Part shown: positions 25,791 through 34,995 of the stretch, one piece after another
Position numbering within the stretch: position 1 is the first letter of the stretch
Layout: each line of letters opens with the position of its first letter
Assembly (NCBI GenBank): GCA_934217675.1
Contig: CAKQCV010000012.1
Span: 1-55,511, forward strand
Source of the DNA: an uncultured Prevotella sp.
GTDB lineage: Bacteria; Bacteroidota; Bacteroidia; Bacteroidales; Bacteroidaceae
DNA length: 55,511 nt
Direction: 5' to 3'
Notes under the pieces: model-generated
Told to the model about the DNA's origin: nothing
Databases searched by the model: none
Seen by the model: the letters and a program-made list of their open reading frames with translations, nothing else
Program-made: the position numbers and the translations under genes

Positions 25791-27917
25791 TTATTTCTCA
25801 ATCCCTAATTCCTTTAGCAGTCTGTCGGCATGTCCCCACTTGTCCATCAGATAGAGAACATAGCGGATGTCAACACCTATACAACGGGCAAGAACGCGGT
25901 CGAAATGTATATCGCTTGAGAGCGAATCCCAGTTTCCGTCGAATGCCAAACCAATAAGATTGCCGTTGCCGTCAAACATAGGAGACCCAGAGTTTCCACC
26001 TGTAATATCATTGTTTGTAAGGAAACATAACTGCATCTTACCTGTTGTCTTGTCAGCATACTTACCAAAATCTTTTGCCGACATCAGTTCGTGCATTACC
26101 GGTTCAGCATAGTAATCAACCACTTTATCTCCGACATTCATTTTATCTACAATACTCTCGGCTGTAGTATAATATCCAGCAGGTTTGCCCCCAACATTGA
26201 GATTCATAACCTGTCCGTAACTGAGACGCATAGTGAAATTGGCGTCACTATAGTGTGGCAAATCCTCTTCCATTCTGATTTTAGCATCACACAAATAACG
26301 CTCCTGTTCTTCTATAGCCGGAGACAGTTCAAGGAGCTTTTCACGGATATCCATAAAGAAATCGTTCAAATCCATTCCATACTGCACACCAGGATCATTT
26401 TTATAACTTTTCTTATTGAAGAATATCTTTTCTCCGCTCTTCATAAGGATAGACTTTGAATATAGATAGTCAACAAATTTAGCATAGTCTCCACCAAAGT
26501 CTTTGTCTATCTTAGCATAGAAAGCCGGAAGATATTTTGCATCCACATGCTCACGATAGTTCTTCATAAGAGCAGCCATAACCTCTTTGTCAAGAGCCTC
26601 ATCCCATTCGCTGCTGTTATCGTCAAACACAACATACTGTTTTGAAGCCTTATTCTTCGGACCTTTCACCTCCATACCGTTAAGAACTTTCAGAGCACGA
26701 GTATTGAACTCACTTGTACGGCGGAAAGCCTCCATCCAATTTGTAAACACATACTCAAGGTTAAATCGCTTGACATAAAGCTCCTTCATCTTATTGAAAT
26801 CAAGTTTGCCTTTCAAATAACCAGTCTTATCTTGATATTCCTTTATACGCTGTTCGAATTCCTGCTTTTGGCGAATGATGCCTATAGAGTCTATACACTT
26901 GTTCATACCGATGGAATTCTTCCAATAGTTAGAACTTTGAGCATATTTTGAATCATACTTTATACGCACAGCCTCATCAGCACGCATATGGCGAATCATT
27001 ATATCTTGCTTAACCCCACGCACCTGTGCCCTTGGAGCATTCTCTGCATCACGACGTTCTTTGATACCAAACGACGACAGATAACGGCTTGTTGAACCAG
27101 GATAGCCAACAGTCATTGCGAAGTCGCCTTCTTTATATCCATCAAGCGAAACCTTTGTCCAATGCTGCGGATGATACGGCACATTATCTTTCGAATAATT
27201 TGCAGGACCGTTTGTCTTAGGGTCAGCATAGATTCTGAACACAGAGTAATCGCATGTTTGGCGAGGCCACATCCAGTTATCAGTTTCACCGCCAAACTTA
27301 CCCATAGACTTAGGAACAGTAAAAACAAGGCGAAGGTCATTGAAATCGCGGTATGTTGTGGCATAGAACTTATTTCCTTCGTAGTATGGCTTTATCTCCA
27401 AACGAAGAGTAGAGTCTTTTGCCTTCACCTCTTTCGACATAACATTCTCTATTGAGTCAAGAAAAGCCGACTGCTTATCTATAGGCAAGTCATAAAGTCC
27501 TTTTTTCTTCAGCTCATCTGTAATATCATTCTGCTCCACCATAAAGCTGACAAACATGTTTTCGTTTGGCAGTTCCTCTTCATAAGTCTTAGCATAAAAT
27601 CCGTTGAGCATATAATCATGATCAACAGTAGAGTGTGAACGGATAGCCTCAAATCCACAGTGATGATTTGTGAATACGAGTCCATCTGGTGAGACAACAA
27701 CGCCAGAACAGTATCCAGAGAAATTAACTACTGATTTCATAATGGCATTATCACCACTATAAAGTCCATCATAAGGAAGATTGAAGCCGTAGCCCTTCAT
27801 CTGGTCATACACGGCTTGCGGAAGATTGTAAAGTGTCCACATTCCCTCATCTGCATTTGCTTGCAATGCGGACAGAGTCATCATTCCGGCAACAAGGATA
27901 GATGTTTTCTTTTTCAT
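25791..27917 (-). CDS. S46 dipeptidyl peptidase, DPP7-like
   Basis: A 708-aa exported serine peptidase with a signal peptide (about 1-22). The chymotrypsin-like double barrel holds the catalytic His in FTNHHCGFEAI (near residue 90) and the catalytic Ser in TGGNSGSPMFD (near residue 645). Family S46 enzymes remove dipeptides from peptide N-termini in the periplasm of asaccharolytic and saccharolytic Bacteroidales. The residue 18 positions after the serine is Gly (FDGNW), which in the P. gingivalis enzymes marks DPP7 (hydrophobic P1) rather than Asp/Glu-specific DPP11, which has Arg. Length agrees with DPP7. Confidence 0.9.
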   Translation of the reverse strand: MKKKTSILVAGMMTLSALQANADEGMWTLYNLPQAVYDQMKGYGFNLPYDGLYSGDNAIMKSVVNFSGYCSGVVVSPDGLVFTNHHCGFEAIRSHSTVDHDYMLNGFYAKTYEEELPNENMFVSFMVEQNDITDELKKKGLYDLPIDKQSAFLDSIENVMSKEVKAKDSTLRLEIKPYYEGNKFYATTYRDFNDLRLVFTVPKSMGKFGGETDNWMWPRQTCDYSVFRIYADPKTNGPANYSKDNVPYHPQHWTKVSLDGYKEGDFAMTVGYPGSTSRYLSSFGIKERRDAENAPRAQVRGVKQDIMIRHMRADEAVRIKYDSKYAQSSNYWKNSIGMNKCIDSIGIIRQKQEFEQRIKEYQDKTGYLKGKLDFNKMKELYVKRFNLEYVFTNWMEAFRRTSEFNTRALKVLNGMEVKGPKNKASKQYVVFDDNSSEWDEALDKEVMAALMKNYREHVDAKYLPAFYAKIDKDFGGDYAKFVDYLYSKSILMKSGEKIFFNKKSYKNDPGVQYGMDLNDFFMDIREKLLELSPAIEEQERYLCDAKIRMEEDLPHYSDANFTMRLSYGQVMNLNVGGKPAGYYTTAESIVDKMNVGDKVVDYYAEPVMHELMSAKDFGKYADKTTGKMQLCFLTNNDITGGNSGSPMFDGNGNLIGLAFDGNWDSLSSDIHFDRVLARCIGVDIRYVLYLMDKWGHADRLLKELGIEK

Positions 27918-27946
27918 AATTTATTTTGTTGTATTTCCTATATATT

Positions 27947-29446
27947 TTATTTTCTAAAATGCTTTCCAATTACAGGGAGGCTGCTCAAGGGGAAGTCCTT
28001 CTTCACAATATATGCAACAAAGAGCAAACCAAGCAGAGTGTTTACCACAAGTGCCAAGGCAAGAGGCAAATTACTGTTGGATACCGTCATACAGAAGTAT
28101 AGCAAAACCGCAATGGCAACATAGGTACATATATCCTTCATCGGATAATTAATGGGATATTTCTTTTGCCCCACAAAATACGACAATATCATTGCCGTGC
28201 CATAGCCGGCGAAACCAGCCCATGCACAAGCTATATATCCATATTTCGGAACAAAAACAAGATTTACAGCTATCAGAACGACACACCCCACTCCTGAGAA
28301 ATATGCGCCCCAAATTGTTTTGTCTATAAGCTTGTACCAGAACGAGAGATTGAAGTATATTCCCATCATTATTTCAGCTGCCATAACTATAGGAACGACA
28401 CGAAGTCCGCTCCAATAATCCCTTCCAATAATATGACGCAACACATCCATATACCCTATAACGACAAGGAAGGCAAGCAACGTGAAGATAATGAAATACT
28501 TCATTGCCTTGGCGTATGTGTCACGGTTGTCTTTGTCTTTCGACTTTCCAAACACGAATGGCTCGTAAGCATAACGGAAAGCTTGCGTTATCATTGCCAT
28601 AATCATTGCTATCTTGCTTGCCGCGCCATAGATACCAAGTTGTGTATGTGCATCGGCACCTGTATATATCTTCGGGAAAAGTATCTTGTCAGCTGTCTGA
28701 TTCAGTATTCCAGCAACTCCAAGCACGAGTATTGGCCAACTATATGAAAGCATACGCTTCAACAGAGACATATCAAAACAATATTTCTGGCAGAACAGTT
28801 CTTTCCAAAAGAAAAACGTCAGAAAAGCCGAACAGAACAAATTGATATAAAAGGCGTATCCTGCACCTACATTAGGGTCGTACACATTTGCGATAGTCCC
28901 CACTCCACCGTTGGCGTCATACATGTTAGGCAAAGCCCAAAAGAAAACAATGTTCAACGCTATTGCCATAAATATGTTGAGAAGCTTTAAAGCAGCGAAT
29001 TTCACCGGACGCTTTTTATATCGGAGATAAGCGAACGGGATACACTGAAAGGCATCAATGGCAACAGTTATCGCCATTACCCATACATACGATTCGTGGT
29101 CTGTATAGCCCATAAATGCAGATATTGGATTTATAAACAGCAATACAAGTGTTATAAACAGCAATGACGTGAAGCCAACGCTTATAAGGGTTGTGGTATA
29201 AACTTTCTGAGGATTTTCATTTTCTTTGTTTGCAAAGCGGAAGAATGTTGTTTCCATTCCATACGTCAGAATGACCATAAGCAATGCTGTATAAGCATAC
29301 ACATTGGTTATCACTCCATAGCCACCACTTGCAGCCGAAAGTTTTGCCGTATACAACGGCACAAGAAGATAGTTGAGAAATCTTCCCACAATACTGCTAA
29401 GTCCGTATATAGCCGTGTCCTTAGCGAGAGATTTTAAACTTGCCAT
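27947..29446 (-). CDS. Polysaccharide flippase (Wzx/MVF-like)
   Basis: A 499-aa polytopic membrane protein with about 14 hydrophobic segments and the N-terminal layout of the polysaccharide biosynthesis/oligosaccharide flippase family (LAKDTAIYGLSSIVGRFLNYLL, then YGVITNVYAYTALLMVIL). Such proteins move lipid-linked sugars across the inner membrane. No glycosyltransferase gene is adjacent, so the cargo is unknown; a general envelope glycan is likely because stand-alone copies next to the spmAB gene are usual in Prevotella-like genomes. It lies 29 nt upstream of the S46 peptidase and 25 nt after SpmAB. Confidence 0.88.
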   Translation of the reverse strand: MASLKSLAKDTAIYGLSSIVGRFLNYLLVPLYTAKLSAASGGYGVITNVYAYTALLMVILTYGMETTFFRFANKENENPQKVYTTTLISVGFTSLLFITLVLLFINPISAFMGYTDHESYVWVMAITVAIDAFQCIPFAYLRYKKRPVKFAALKLLNIFMAIALNIVFFWALPNMYDANGGVGTIANVYDPNVGAGYAFYINLFCSAFLTFFFWKELFCQKYCFDMSLLKRMLSYSWPILVLGVAGILNQTADKILFPKIYTGADAHTQLGIYGAASKIAMIMAMITQAFRYAYEPFVFGKSKDKDNRDTYAKAMKYFIIFTLLAFLVVIGYMDVLRHIIGRDYWSGLRVVPIVMAAEIMMGIYFNLSFWYKLIDKTIWGAYFSGVGCVVLIAVNLVFVPKYGYIACAWAGFAGYGTAMILSYFVGQKKYPINYPMKDICTYVAIAVLLYFCMTVSNSNLPLALALVVNTLLGLLFVAYIVKKDFPLSSLPVIGKHFRK

Positions 29447-29471
29447 ATTTTATTGTTTTTTAATCTGTATT

Positions 29472-30701
29472 TTAGAAGAACATGTAGCAGATAGCAATTG
29501 CTGCAATGACACCAGCCAGGTCAGCGAGCAATCCGCAAGCCACGGCATGCCTTGTGTATCTTATCCCTACACTGCCGAAGTACACAGCAAGGATGTAGAA
29601 TGTGGTATCGGTAGAGCCTTGGAATATGCAGCTCAGTCTTCCCACAAAAGAGTCTGCACCGTATGTTGTCATGGCATCCACCATCATACCTCTTGCCCCA
29701 CTGCCCGAAAGTGGCTTCATTAGTGCCGTAGGCAAAGCTCCAACGAAATCAGTATTACCTCCACATGCCTCGACACACCATTTCACTCCTCCTATAAGCA
29801 TATCCATAGCACCTGAAGCACGGAACACCCCGATTCCTACAAGTATTGCTACAAGATACGGAATTATACGCACAGCAGTTTGGAATCCTTCTTTCGCTCC
29901 GTCTATAAAAGCGTCATACACATTTACTTTTTTTCTCACTCCAGCCAGGATGAAACCCACAATGATTGTCATCAACAGTATATTCGCTACCGATGTGCTG
30001 ACAATATTCATTTGATCTTTATCCAACTGTCCAAATCCCCATATTATTCCAGTCACTACAGCACACATTCCGCCAATGGTAAGAATCATCACTTTATTCA
30101 GCAGGTTAATGTGCTGATACAGGCTTGTTATAACTATTCCGGCTATTGTGGAAAAGAATGTGGCAAGCAGTATAGGTATAAAGATATCGGTTGGCTGTGC
30201 TGCTCCCATCTGTGCTCTATACACCATTATGCTGACAGGAATGAGAGTAAGTCCGCTGGTATTCAAAACAAGAAACATAATCATCGGATTCGTTGCAGTA
30301 TCTTTTTTCTTATTCAACTGCTGCAGCTGTTCCATTGCCTTCAGTCCGAGCGGTGTGGCAGCATTGTCAAGTCCAAGCATGTTTGCCGCGATGTTCATAA
30401 AAATAGAGCCAGTAACAGGATGCCCTTTGGGAATGTCGGGGAATAGCCGGCAAAAAACAGGAGAAAGGATTTTTGCCAATGCATTCACCATTCCGCCTTT
30501 CTCTCCTATCTTCATTATTCCGAGCCATAACGAAAGTACCCCTGTCAATCCTAAAGAAATTTCAAAAGCTGTTTTTGAAGAATCAAATGTCGAATTCATC
30601 ATTGCAGGAAACACGTCAAAGTCGCCCATAAAAATGAGCTTTACTAAAGCAATGACAAAAGCGATTATGAAAAACGCTATCCAAATGTAATTTAAAACCA
30701 T
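29472..30701 (-). CDS. Fused SpmA/SpmB nucleoside-recognition protein
   Basis: A 409-aa inner-membrane protein with two gate (nucleoside recognition) domains in tandem: the first half is SpmA-like (MNSTFDSSKTAFEISLGLTG, then NMLGLDNAATPLGLKAM), the second half SpmB-like (YDAFIDGAKEGFQTAVRIIP, then RPLSGSGARGMMVD-type segment and IFQGSTDTTFYILAVYFGSVG). In Bacillus the separate proteins affect spore core dehydration; fused forms in non-sporing Bacteroidetes have no settled role. Transport of a small solute is the general inference from the domain. First gene of the run that continues to 25791; a -7 box TATATTTG is at 30730-30737. Confidence 0.85.
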   Translation of the reverse strand: MVLNYIWIAFFIIAFVIALVKLIFMGDFDVFPAMMNSTFDSSKTAFEISLGLTGVLSLWLGIMKIGEKGGMVNALAKILSPVFCRLFPDIPKGHPVTGSIFMNIAANMLGLDNAATPLGLKAMEQLQQLNKKKDTATNPMIMFLVLNTSGLTLIPVSIMVYRAQMGAAQPTDIFIPILLATFFSTIAGIVITSLYQHINLLNKVMILTIGGMCAVVTGIIWGFGQLDKDQMNIVSTSVANILLMTIIVGFILAGVRKKVNVYDAFIDGAKEGFQTAVRIIPYLVAILVGIGVFRASGAMDMLIGGVKWCVEACGGNTDFVGALPTALMKPLSGSGARGMMVDAMTTYGADSFVGRLSCIFQGSTDTTFYILAVYFGSVGIRYTRHAVACGLLADLAGVIAAIAICYMFF

Positions 30702-30905
30702 CTACTGAATTATTTATTGTAATAACTTGCAAATATAGCACAAACCTAAGACAATTGAAAATATATACTTATATTTTTATTATTCTGCCACAATGAACAG
30801 ATATTTATGCAAATTTAAGCTGAAAACAAACAGGATAAGAAGTAAAATCATTATATTTGCAAATTAAATTGATTAATAAACAACAATAAATATATAACAG
30901 CAATT

Positions 30906-31664
30906 ATGAAAATAGCATTGATAGGCTACGGAAAAATGGGCAAGATGATTGAGCAGATTGCCAAGAGCCGTGGTCATGAAATAGTGTGCATTATCGACGT
31001 TGACAACCAACAAGACTTCGATAGCGAAGCTTTCAAGAGTGCAGATGTGGCTATAGAGTTTACTAATCCTACTGCTGCATACGGCAATTACCTGAAGGCT
31101 TTCAAACATAACGTGAAAGTTGTTTCTGGGTCAACAGGATGGATGAAGGAGCATGGGGATGATGTTAGCAAGATGTGTTCTGCCGAGGGTGGACAAACTC
31201 TTTTCTGGGCATCTAATTTTTCTATCGGTGTTGCCATATTCTCTGCCGTCAACCGCTATTTGGCAAAAATAATGAATGGTTTTCCTCAGTATGATGTACG
31301 CATGGAGGAAACTCACCATATCCACAAGCTTGACGCTCCGAGCGGAACAGCTATAACTCTTGCCGAAGAGATAATAAATGATCTTGACCGCAAGAAGGGA
31401 TGGGAAAAGGGCGTGCAGCACCATGCTGACGGAACTGTAACGGGAAGTAACGAGGTGCCAGCCGACGAGATTGCCATTGAGAGCATACGACGTGATGAGG
31501 TGCCTGGCATCCACTCTATTGTCTACGACAGTGATGCTGACTGCATTACTATTACTCACGATGCACATTCAAGGAAGGGCTTTGCTCTAGGTGCTGTATT
31601 GGCTGCCGAATATACTGGAACACACAGCGGACTGCTGACTATCAGCGATATGTTTAATTTTTAA
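30906..31664 (+). CDS. dapB: 4-hydroxy-tetrahydrodipicolinate reductase
   Basis: A 252-aa enzyme of the lysine and meso-diaminopimelate pathway. The NAD(P)-binding GYGKMGKMI motif is at the N-terminus; the signature EETHHIHKLDAPSGTA (catalytic His pair and Lys) is near residue 135. The protein is of the shorter type found in Bacteroidetes. A -7 box TATATTTG lies at 30852-30859. It is the first gene of a seven-gene plus-strand run that ends at 37123; lepB begins 12 nt later. Confidence 0.95.
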   Translation: MKIALIGYGKMGKMIEQIAKSRGHEIVCIIDVDNQQDFDSEAFKSADVAIEFTNPTAAYGNYLKAFKHNVKVVSGSTGWMKEHGDDVSKMCSAEGGQTLFWASNFSIGVAIFSAVNRYLAKIMNGFPQYDVRMEETHHIHKLDAPSGTAITLAEEIINDLDRKKGWEKGVQHHADGTVTGSNEVPADEIAIESIRRDEVPGIHSIVYDSDADCITITHDAHSRKGFALGAVLAAEYTGTHSGLLTISDMFNF

Positions 31665-31676
31665 GTCTTTAGCAAG

Positions 31677-33113
31677 ATGAAAGCAAAAGGAAAGAAAGGA
31701 CTTAATATGAAGATACAATGGATTAAGTTCGTTGTTGTCTTGGTGCTGTATCTTCTGTTTCTTGTATGGGTAAAGAGTTGGCTCGGACTTGTTGTTGTGC
31801 CGTTTATATACGATGCTTATATATCAAAGAAAATAAACTGGAAATGGTGGGAAGATGCCGAGGGACCTACAAGGTTCATCATGTCGTGGATCGACGCCCT
31901 TGTTTTCGCACTGGTTGCCGTATATTTCATCAACCAGTTCTTTTTCCAGAATTATGTAATTCCGTCGTCATCGCTTGAAAAGTCTCTGCTCACTGGCGAT
32001 TATCTTTTCGTAAGCAAGGTCAGCTATGGTCCACGCATACCTGAAACACCACTGACAATGCCGCTAACGCAACACACTCTGCCTGTAATAAACTGCCAAT
32101 CGTATGTAGAGTGGCCTCATTGGGAGTATCGCCGTGTGAAAGGATTGGGCAAAGTGAAGCTAAACGATATCGTGGTGTTCAACTATCCGGCAGGCGACAC
32201 ATTGGTGGAGAATTATCAAAATGCTGATTTCTACCGCGACATTTGCTATGCCACAGGGTATCAGCTGCTTGCCGACCAACCTGTTGATTTATCAAAGATG
32301 AATCCGCAACAACAGTATGATTATTTCAACAATGTTTATAACACAGGCAAGGCTTATGTTGCCGAAAACCAGCAACAGTTTGGCGCAATAATAAGTCGCC
32401 CTACCGATAGGCGCGAAAATTATGTAAAGCGTTGTGTAGGACTGCCAGGAATGACTCTACAGATAAAGAACCGCATAATCTATCTTGACGGTAAGCCTAA
32501 CAAGGAACCAGACAATGTACAGTATACTTATCAAGTGCAGCTCAATCAGCCTATCCCAGACGACATGCTAAAGGAGTTGGGAATAAGCATGGAGGATCTT
32601 ACAAGCCTCAACCAGAATGGGTATATGCCTCTCACCAAACGTGCGGCAAAAGCTCTTGCCGCAAACAAGACTATTGTGAAGAGTATAAAGATGGCACCTG
32701 AGATGGTAAATGATATGCTCTACCCTCTTGATGGGGTGACAGGATGGACGAGAGACAACTATGGACCTATCTGGATTCCCCAAAAAGGTGCAACCATAAA
32801 GCTCAACATGAAAAACATCTCCATTTACGAACGCCCCATTCGCTCTTACGAGCATAATTCGCTTGAGGTCAAAAATGGCAAGATATACATTAACGGTAAG
32901 CAAACAGACAGATATACGTTCAAAATGGATTATTACTGGATGATGGGCGACAATCGCCATAATTCTGCCGACTCTCGCTATTGGGGATTTGTTCCTGAAG
33001 ACCATATCGTGGGCAAGCCTATCTTCATCTGGTGGTCGAGCGACCCCGACCGTCATGGTTTCTCTGGCATAAGATGGAACAGGTTGTTCAGATTTGTCGA
33101 CAACATTAAATAG
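31677..33113 (+). CDS. lepB: Signal peptidase I
   Basis: A 478-aa membrane-anchored protease that removes signal peptides from exported proteins. Hydrophobic segments lie at about 15-45 and 65-90. The catalytic Ser99 is in VIPSSSLEKSLLTGD and the general base Lys251 in NYVKRCVGLPG; box E is intact as MMGDNRHNSADSRYWGFVPE. It is longer than the E. coli enzyme because of a large insert between residues about 180 and 240 and another around 280-390, usual for Bacteroidetes. An in-frame ATG at 31707 is an alternative start. It is 87 nt from a paralogue that lacks the catalytic residues. Confidence 0.94.
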   Translation: MKAKGKKGLNMKIQWIKFVVVLVLYLLFLVWVKSWLGLVVVPFIYDAYISKKINWKWWEDAEGPTRFIMSWIDALVFALVAVYFINQFFFQNYVIPSSSLEKSLLTGDYLFVSKVSYGPRIPETPLTMPLTQHTLPVINCQSYVEWPHWEYRRVKGLGKVKLNDIVVFNYPAGDTLVENYQNADFYRDICYATGYQLLADQPVDLSKMNPQQQYDYFNNVYNTGKAYVAENQQQFGAIISRPTDRRENYVKRCVGLPGMTLQIKNRIIYLDGKPNKEPDNVQYTYQVQLNQPIPDDMLKELGISMEDLTSLNQNGYMPLTKRAAKALAANKTIVKSIKMAPEMVNDMLYPLDGVTGWTRDNYGPIWIPQKGATIKLNMKNISIYERPIRSYEHNSLEVKNGKIYINGKQTDRYTFKMDYYWMMGDNRHNSADSRYWGFVPEDHIVGKPIFIWWSSDPDRHGFSGIRWNRLFRFVDNIK

Positions 33114-33200
33114 TATCATCAGACAGTATGCACACATCACGACAGGAAATGATGTTTATCATGCTTGTGGTGTTGCTACTGTCTGAAGTAAAGAAACTAT

Positions 33201-33878
33201 ATGCGAAACTCCATAAAACTGATAATTACCATAAGCGTGTCGGCAGCTATCATGCTGCTGTTCCGCAGCATGGTGTTTACTATATATACCGTACCACAAA
33301 CGGGCATCAAACCTTGGCTCGTAGACGGCGACCGTGTATTGGTAAACAGATGGAGTTATGGACTTCGCACTGGAGGAGAGTTCTTCTTTCCTTATAGCCG
33401 TTGGTGCAAGAAAGATGTGGGAAAGGGGGAACTTGTGGCTTTCAACTATCCGTTAGACACCACAGTGGCTGTAGGCTGTCGTCCTGTTCATGCGGCATTC
33501 TGCATGGCAGGACCGGGAGACACCGTGATTATTGACAAGCACCCTATCATACCGCCAAAGAAATGCCGTATGGTGGAAGTCACACCTTGGAATATAAAGA
33601 TTCTTTGTAATACGTACCGTATTCACGAACGGCGCAATGCAGATATAAGAAACGGTAAACTGATTCTTGACGGCAAGGAAACTCATTTTGCTTATTTCTC
33701 AAAGAACTATTATTGGATGAGCGTCATGCCGGGAGAAAAATTCCCAGACAGCCGCTTTTATGGATTTGTTCCTGAAGACCATATTATCGGAAGAATTGTC
33801 ATGGTTGTCTTCTCTAAAGGCAACAGCACATCGTTCTTCGGCAGTTTCCGCAAAGGGCGGTGGTTCATGGAGCTGTAA
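33201..33878 (+). CDS. Catalytically degenerate signal peptidase paralogue
   Basis: A 225-aa S26-like protein with an N-terminal membrane anchor (about 6-29). Alignment with the neighbouring lepB product is clear in VDGDRVLVNRWSYG and at the end (DSRFYGFVPEDHIIGR). The nucleophile Ser is replaced by Gly35 (VPQTGIKPW), the general-base Lys position is Ala99 (HAAFCMAGPGD) and the GDNR of box E is changed to MPGEK. It is therefore not expected to cleave. It is uninterrupted, has normal codon use and sits in the same operon, so it looks maintained rather than decaying. A regulatory, chaperone-like or LepB-partner role is possible. Confidence 0.85.
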   Translation: MRNSIKLIITISVSAAIMLLFRSMVFTIYTVPQTGIKPWLVDGDRVLVNRWSYGLRTGGEFFFPYSRWCKKDVGKGELVAFNYPLDTTVAVGCRPVHAAFCMAGPGDTVIIDKHPIIPPKKCRMVEVTPWNIKILCNTYRIHERRNADIRNGKLILDGKETHFAYFSKNYYWMSVMPGEKFPDSRFYGFVPEDHIIGRIVMVVFSKGNSTSFFGSFRKGRWFMEL

Positions 33879-33936
33879 TAGCAGCAAGGATTAAAAAGAC
33901 AAAGAGTTTCAAGACAAAAAATTACGACTGACCAAA

Positions 33937-34578
33937 ATGACTGTTTTATTATCATCAACATATTTCGGTCCGATACAATGGTATCAGAAGCTATACCGCT
34001 ACGACAAGATTCTTATCGAGCAGCACGACAGTTTTATAAAACAAACTTACAGAAACCGATGCACTATAGCGACACCAAACGGACCACTGTCGCTTACCGT
34101 TCCGGTGAAATTGTCTGCAAAAGATAAAACATACGGAACTTCAGACTTTAACAAAAACTCCGCAATGATTAGCGACCACGGAAACTGGCGGCATATACAT
34201 CTGAATGCCCTAAAAAGCGCATACGGTGAATCCCCTTTCTTTGAATATTACATTGACGATATCCTACCTTTCTTTGACAAGGGGAAATGGGACTACCTGT
34301 ATGACTATAATTTAGAAATATGCAAGAAGATGTGTGAGCTGCTGGATATAGAACCCGACATCTCACTTACTGACCACTATATCTCAACCGACGAAGCTAA
34401 AGCTGCGGGCATAGAGGATTTTAGGGATGCCATACGCCCAAAGCATCCGCTACCTGACGAAAGTTTCTCTCCGCGCCGCTATTATCAGGTATATGAGCAG
34501 CGACATGGATTTATTCAAAACATGAGTATTCTCGATTTGTTATTCAACATGGGAAACGAAAGTATCCTGTGGCTATAA
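33937..34578 (+). CDS. WbqC family protein
   Basis: A 213-aa cytosolic protein of the WbqC-like family (LSSTYFGPIQWYQKLYRYDKI at the N-terminus; then RCTIATPNGPLSLTVPV and SDHGNWRHIHLNALKSAYG). Family members are found in O-antigen clusters and elsewhere; their biochemical role is not established. In Bacteroidetes this gene is regularly next to lepB, as here. It lies 58 nt after the signal peptidase paralogue and 9 nt before the thioesterase gene. Confidence 0.88.
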   Translation: MTVLLSSTYFGPIQWYQKLYRYDKILIEQHDSFIKQTYRNRCTIATPNGPLSLTVPVKLSAKDKTYGTSDFNKNSAMISDHGNWRHIHLNALKSAYGESPFFEYYIDDILPFFDKGKWDYLYDYNLEICKKMCELLDIEPDISLTDHYISTDEAKAAGIEDFRDAIRPKHPLPDESFSPRRYYQVYEQRHGFIQNMSILDLLFNMGNESILWL

Positions 34579-34587
34579 TAAAATGTA

Positions 34588-34992
34588 ATGAAATATATAT
34601 TCGAAACCAAAATGATGGTTCGCGACTACGAATGCGACATCGAAGGAATTGTAAACAATGCTAACTATCTGCATTATGCTGAACACACCCGACACTTGTT
34701 CTTGCAAAAATGTGGACTTAGTTTTGCAGAGATGCACCGCCGGGGTATTGACGCTGTCGTGGCAAGGATGAACCTACAGTTCAAAACCCCTCTACAATGT
34801 GACGACGAGTTTTACTCAAGACTGAACCTTACAAAAGACGGACTGAAATATGTGTTCCACCAAGATATCTACAGGGCATCCGACAATAAAATCTGCTTTA
34901 AAGGCATTATTGATCTCGTTTGCATAGTGAACGGAAAACTTGCCAACAGTCCTGAATATGACGAAGCCTTCAAACAATATTTGCAACAATAA
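34588..34992 (+). CDS. Hotdog-fold acyl-CoA thioesterase (YbgC-like)
   Basis: A 134-aa cytosolic hotdog protein. The family signature appears at the N-terminus as VRDYECDIEGIVNNANYLHYAEHTRH, where Asp of the ECDIEG segment takes the place of the catalytic acid. Length matches 4-hydroxybenzoyl-CoA thioesterase/YbgC proteins, which hydrolyse short acyl-CoA or acyl-ACP. Substrate unknown. It is tightly packed in the dapB-dus operon, with a 3-nt gap to dprA. Confidence 0.88.
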   Translation: MKYIFETKMMVRDYECDIEGIVNNANYLHYAEHTRHLFLQKCGLSFAEMHRRGIDAVVARMNLQFKTPLQCDDEFYSRLNLTKDGLKYVFHQDIYRASDNKICFKGIIDLVCIVNGKLANSPEYDEAFKQYLQQ

Positions 34993-34995
34993 TAT

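Noticed and set aside
29472..30701. Sporulation capacity because of SpmA/SpmB similarity
   Set aside because: Fused SpmAB proteins are common in non-sporing Bacteroidetes and no other sporulation gene is present.
33128..33397. 89-aa open frame overlapping the second signal peptidase
   Set aside because: It is an out-of-frame overlap with the supported S26-like gene and shows no family features.
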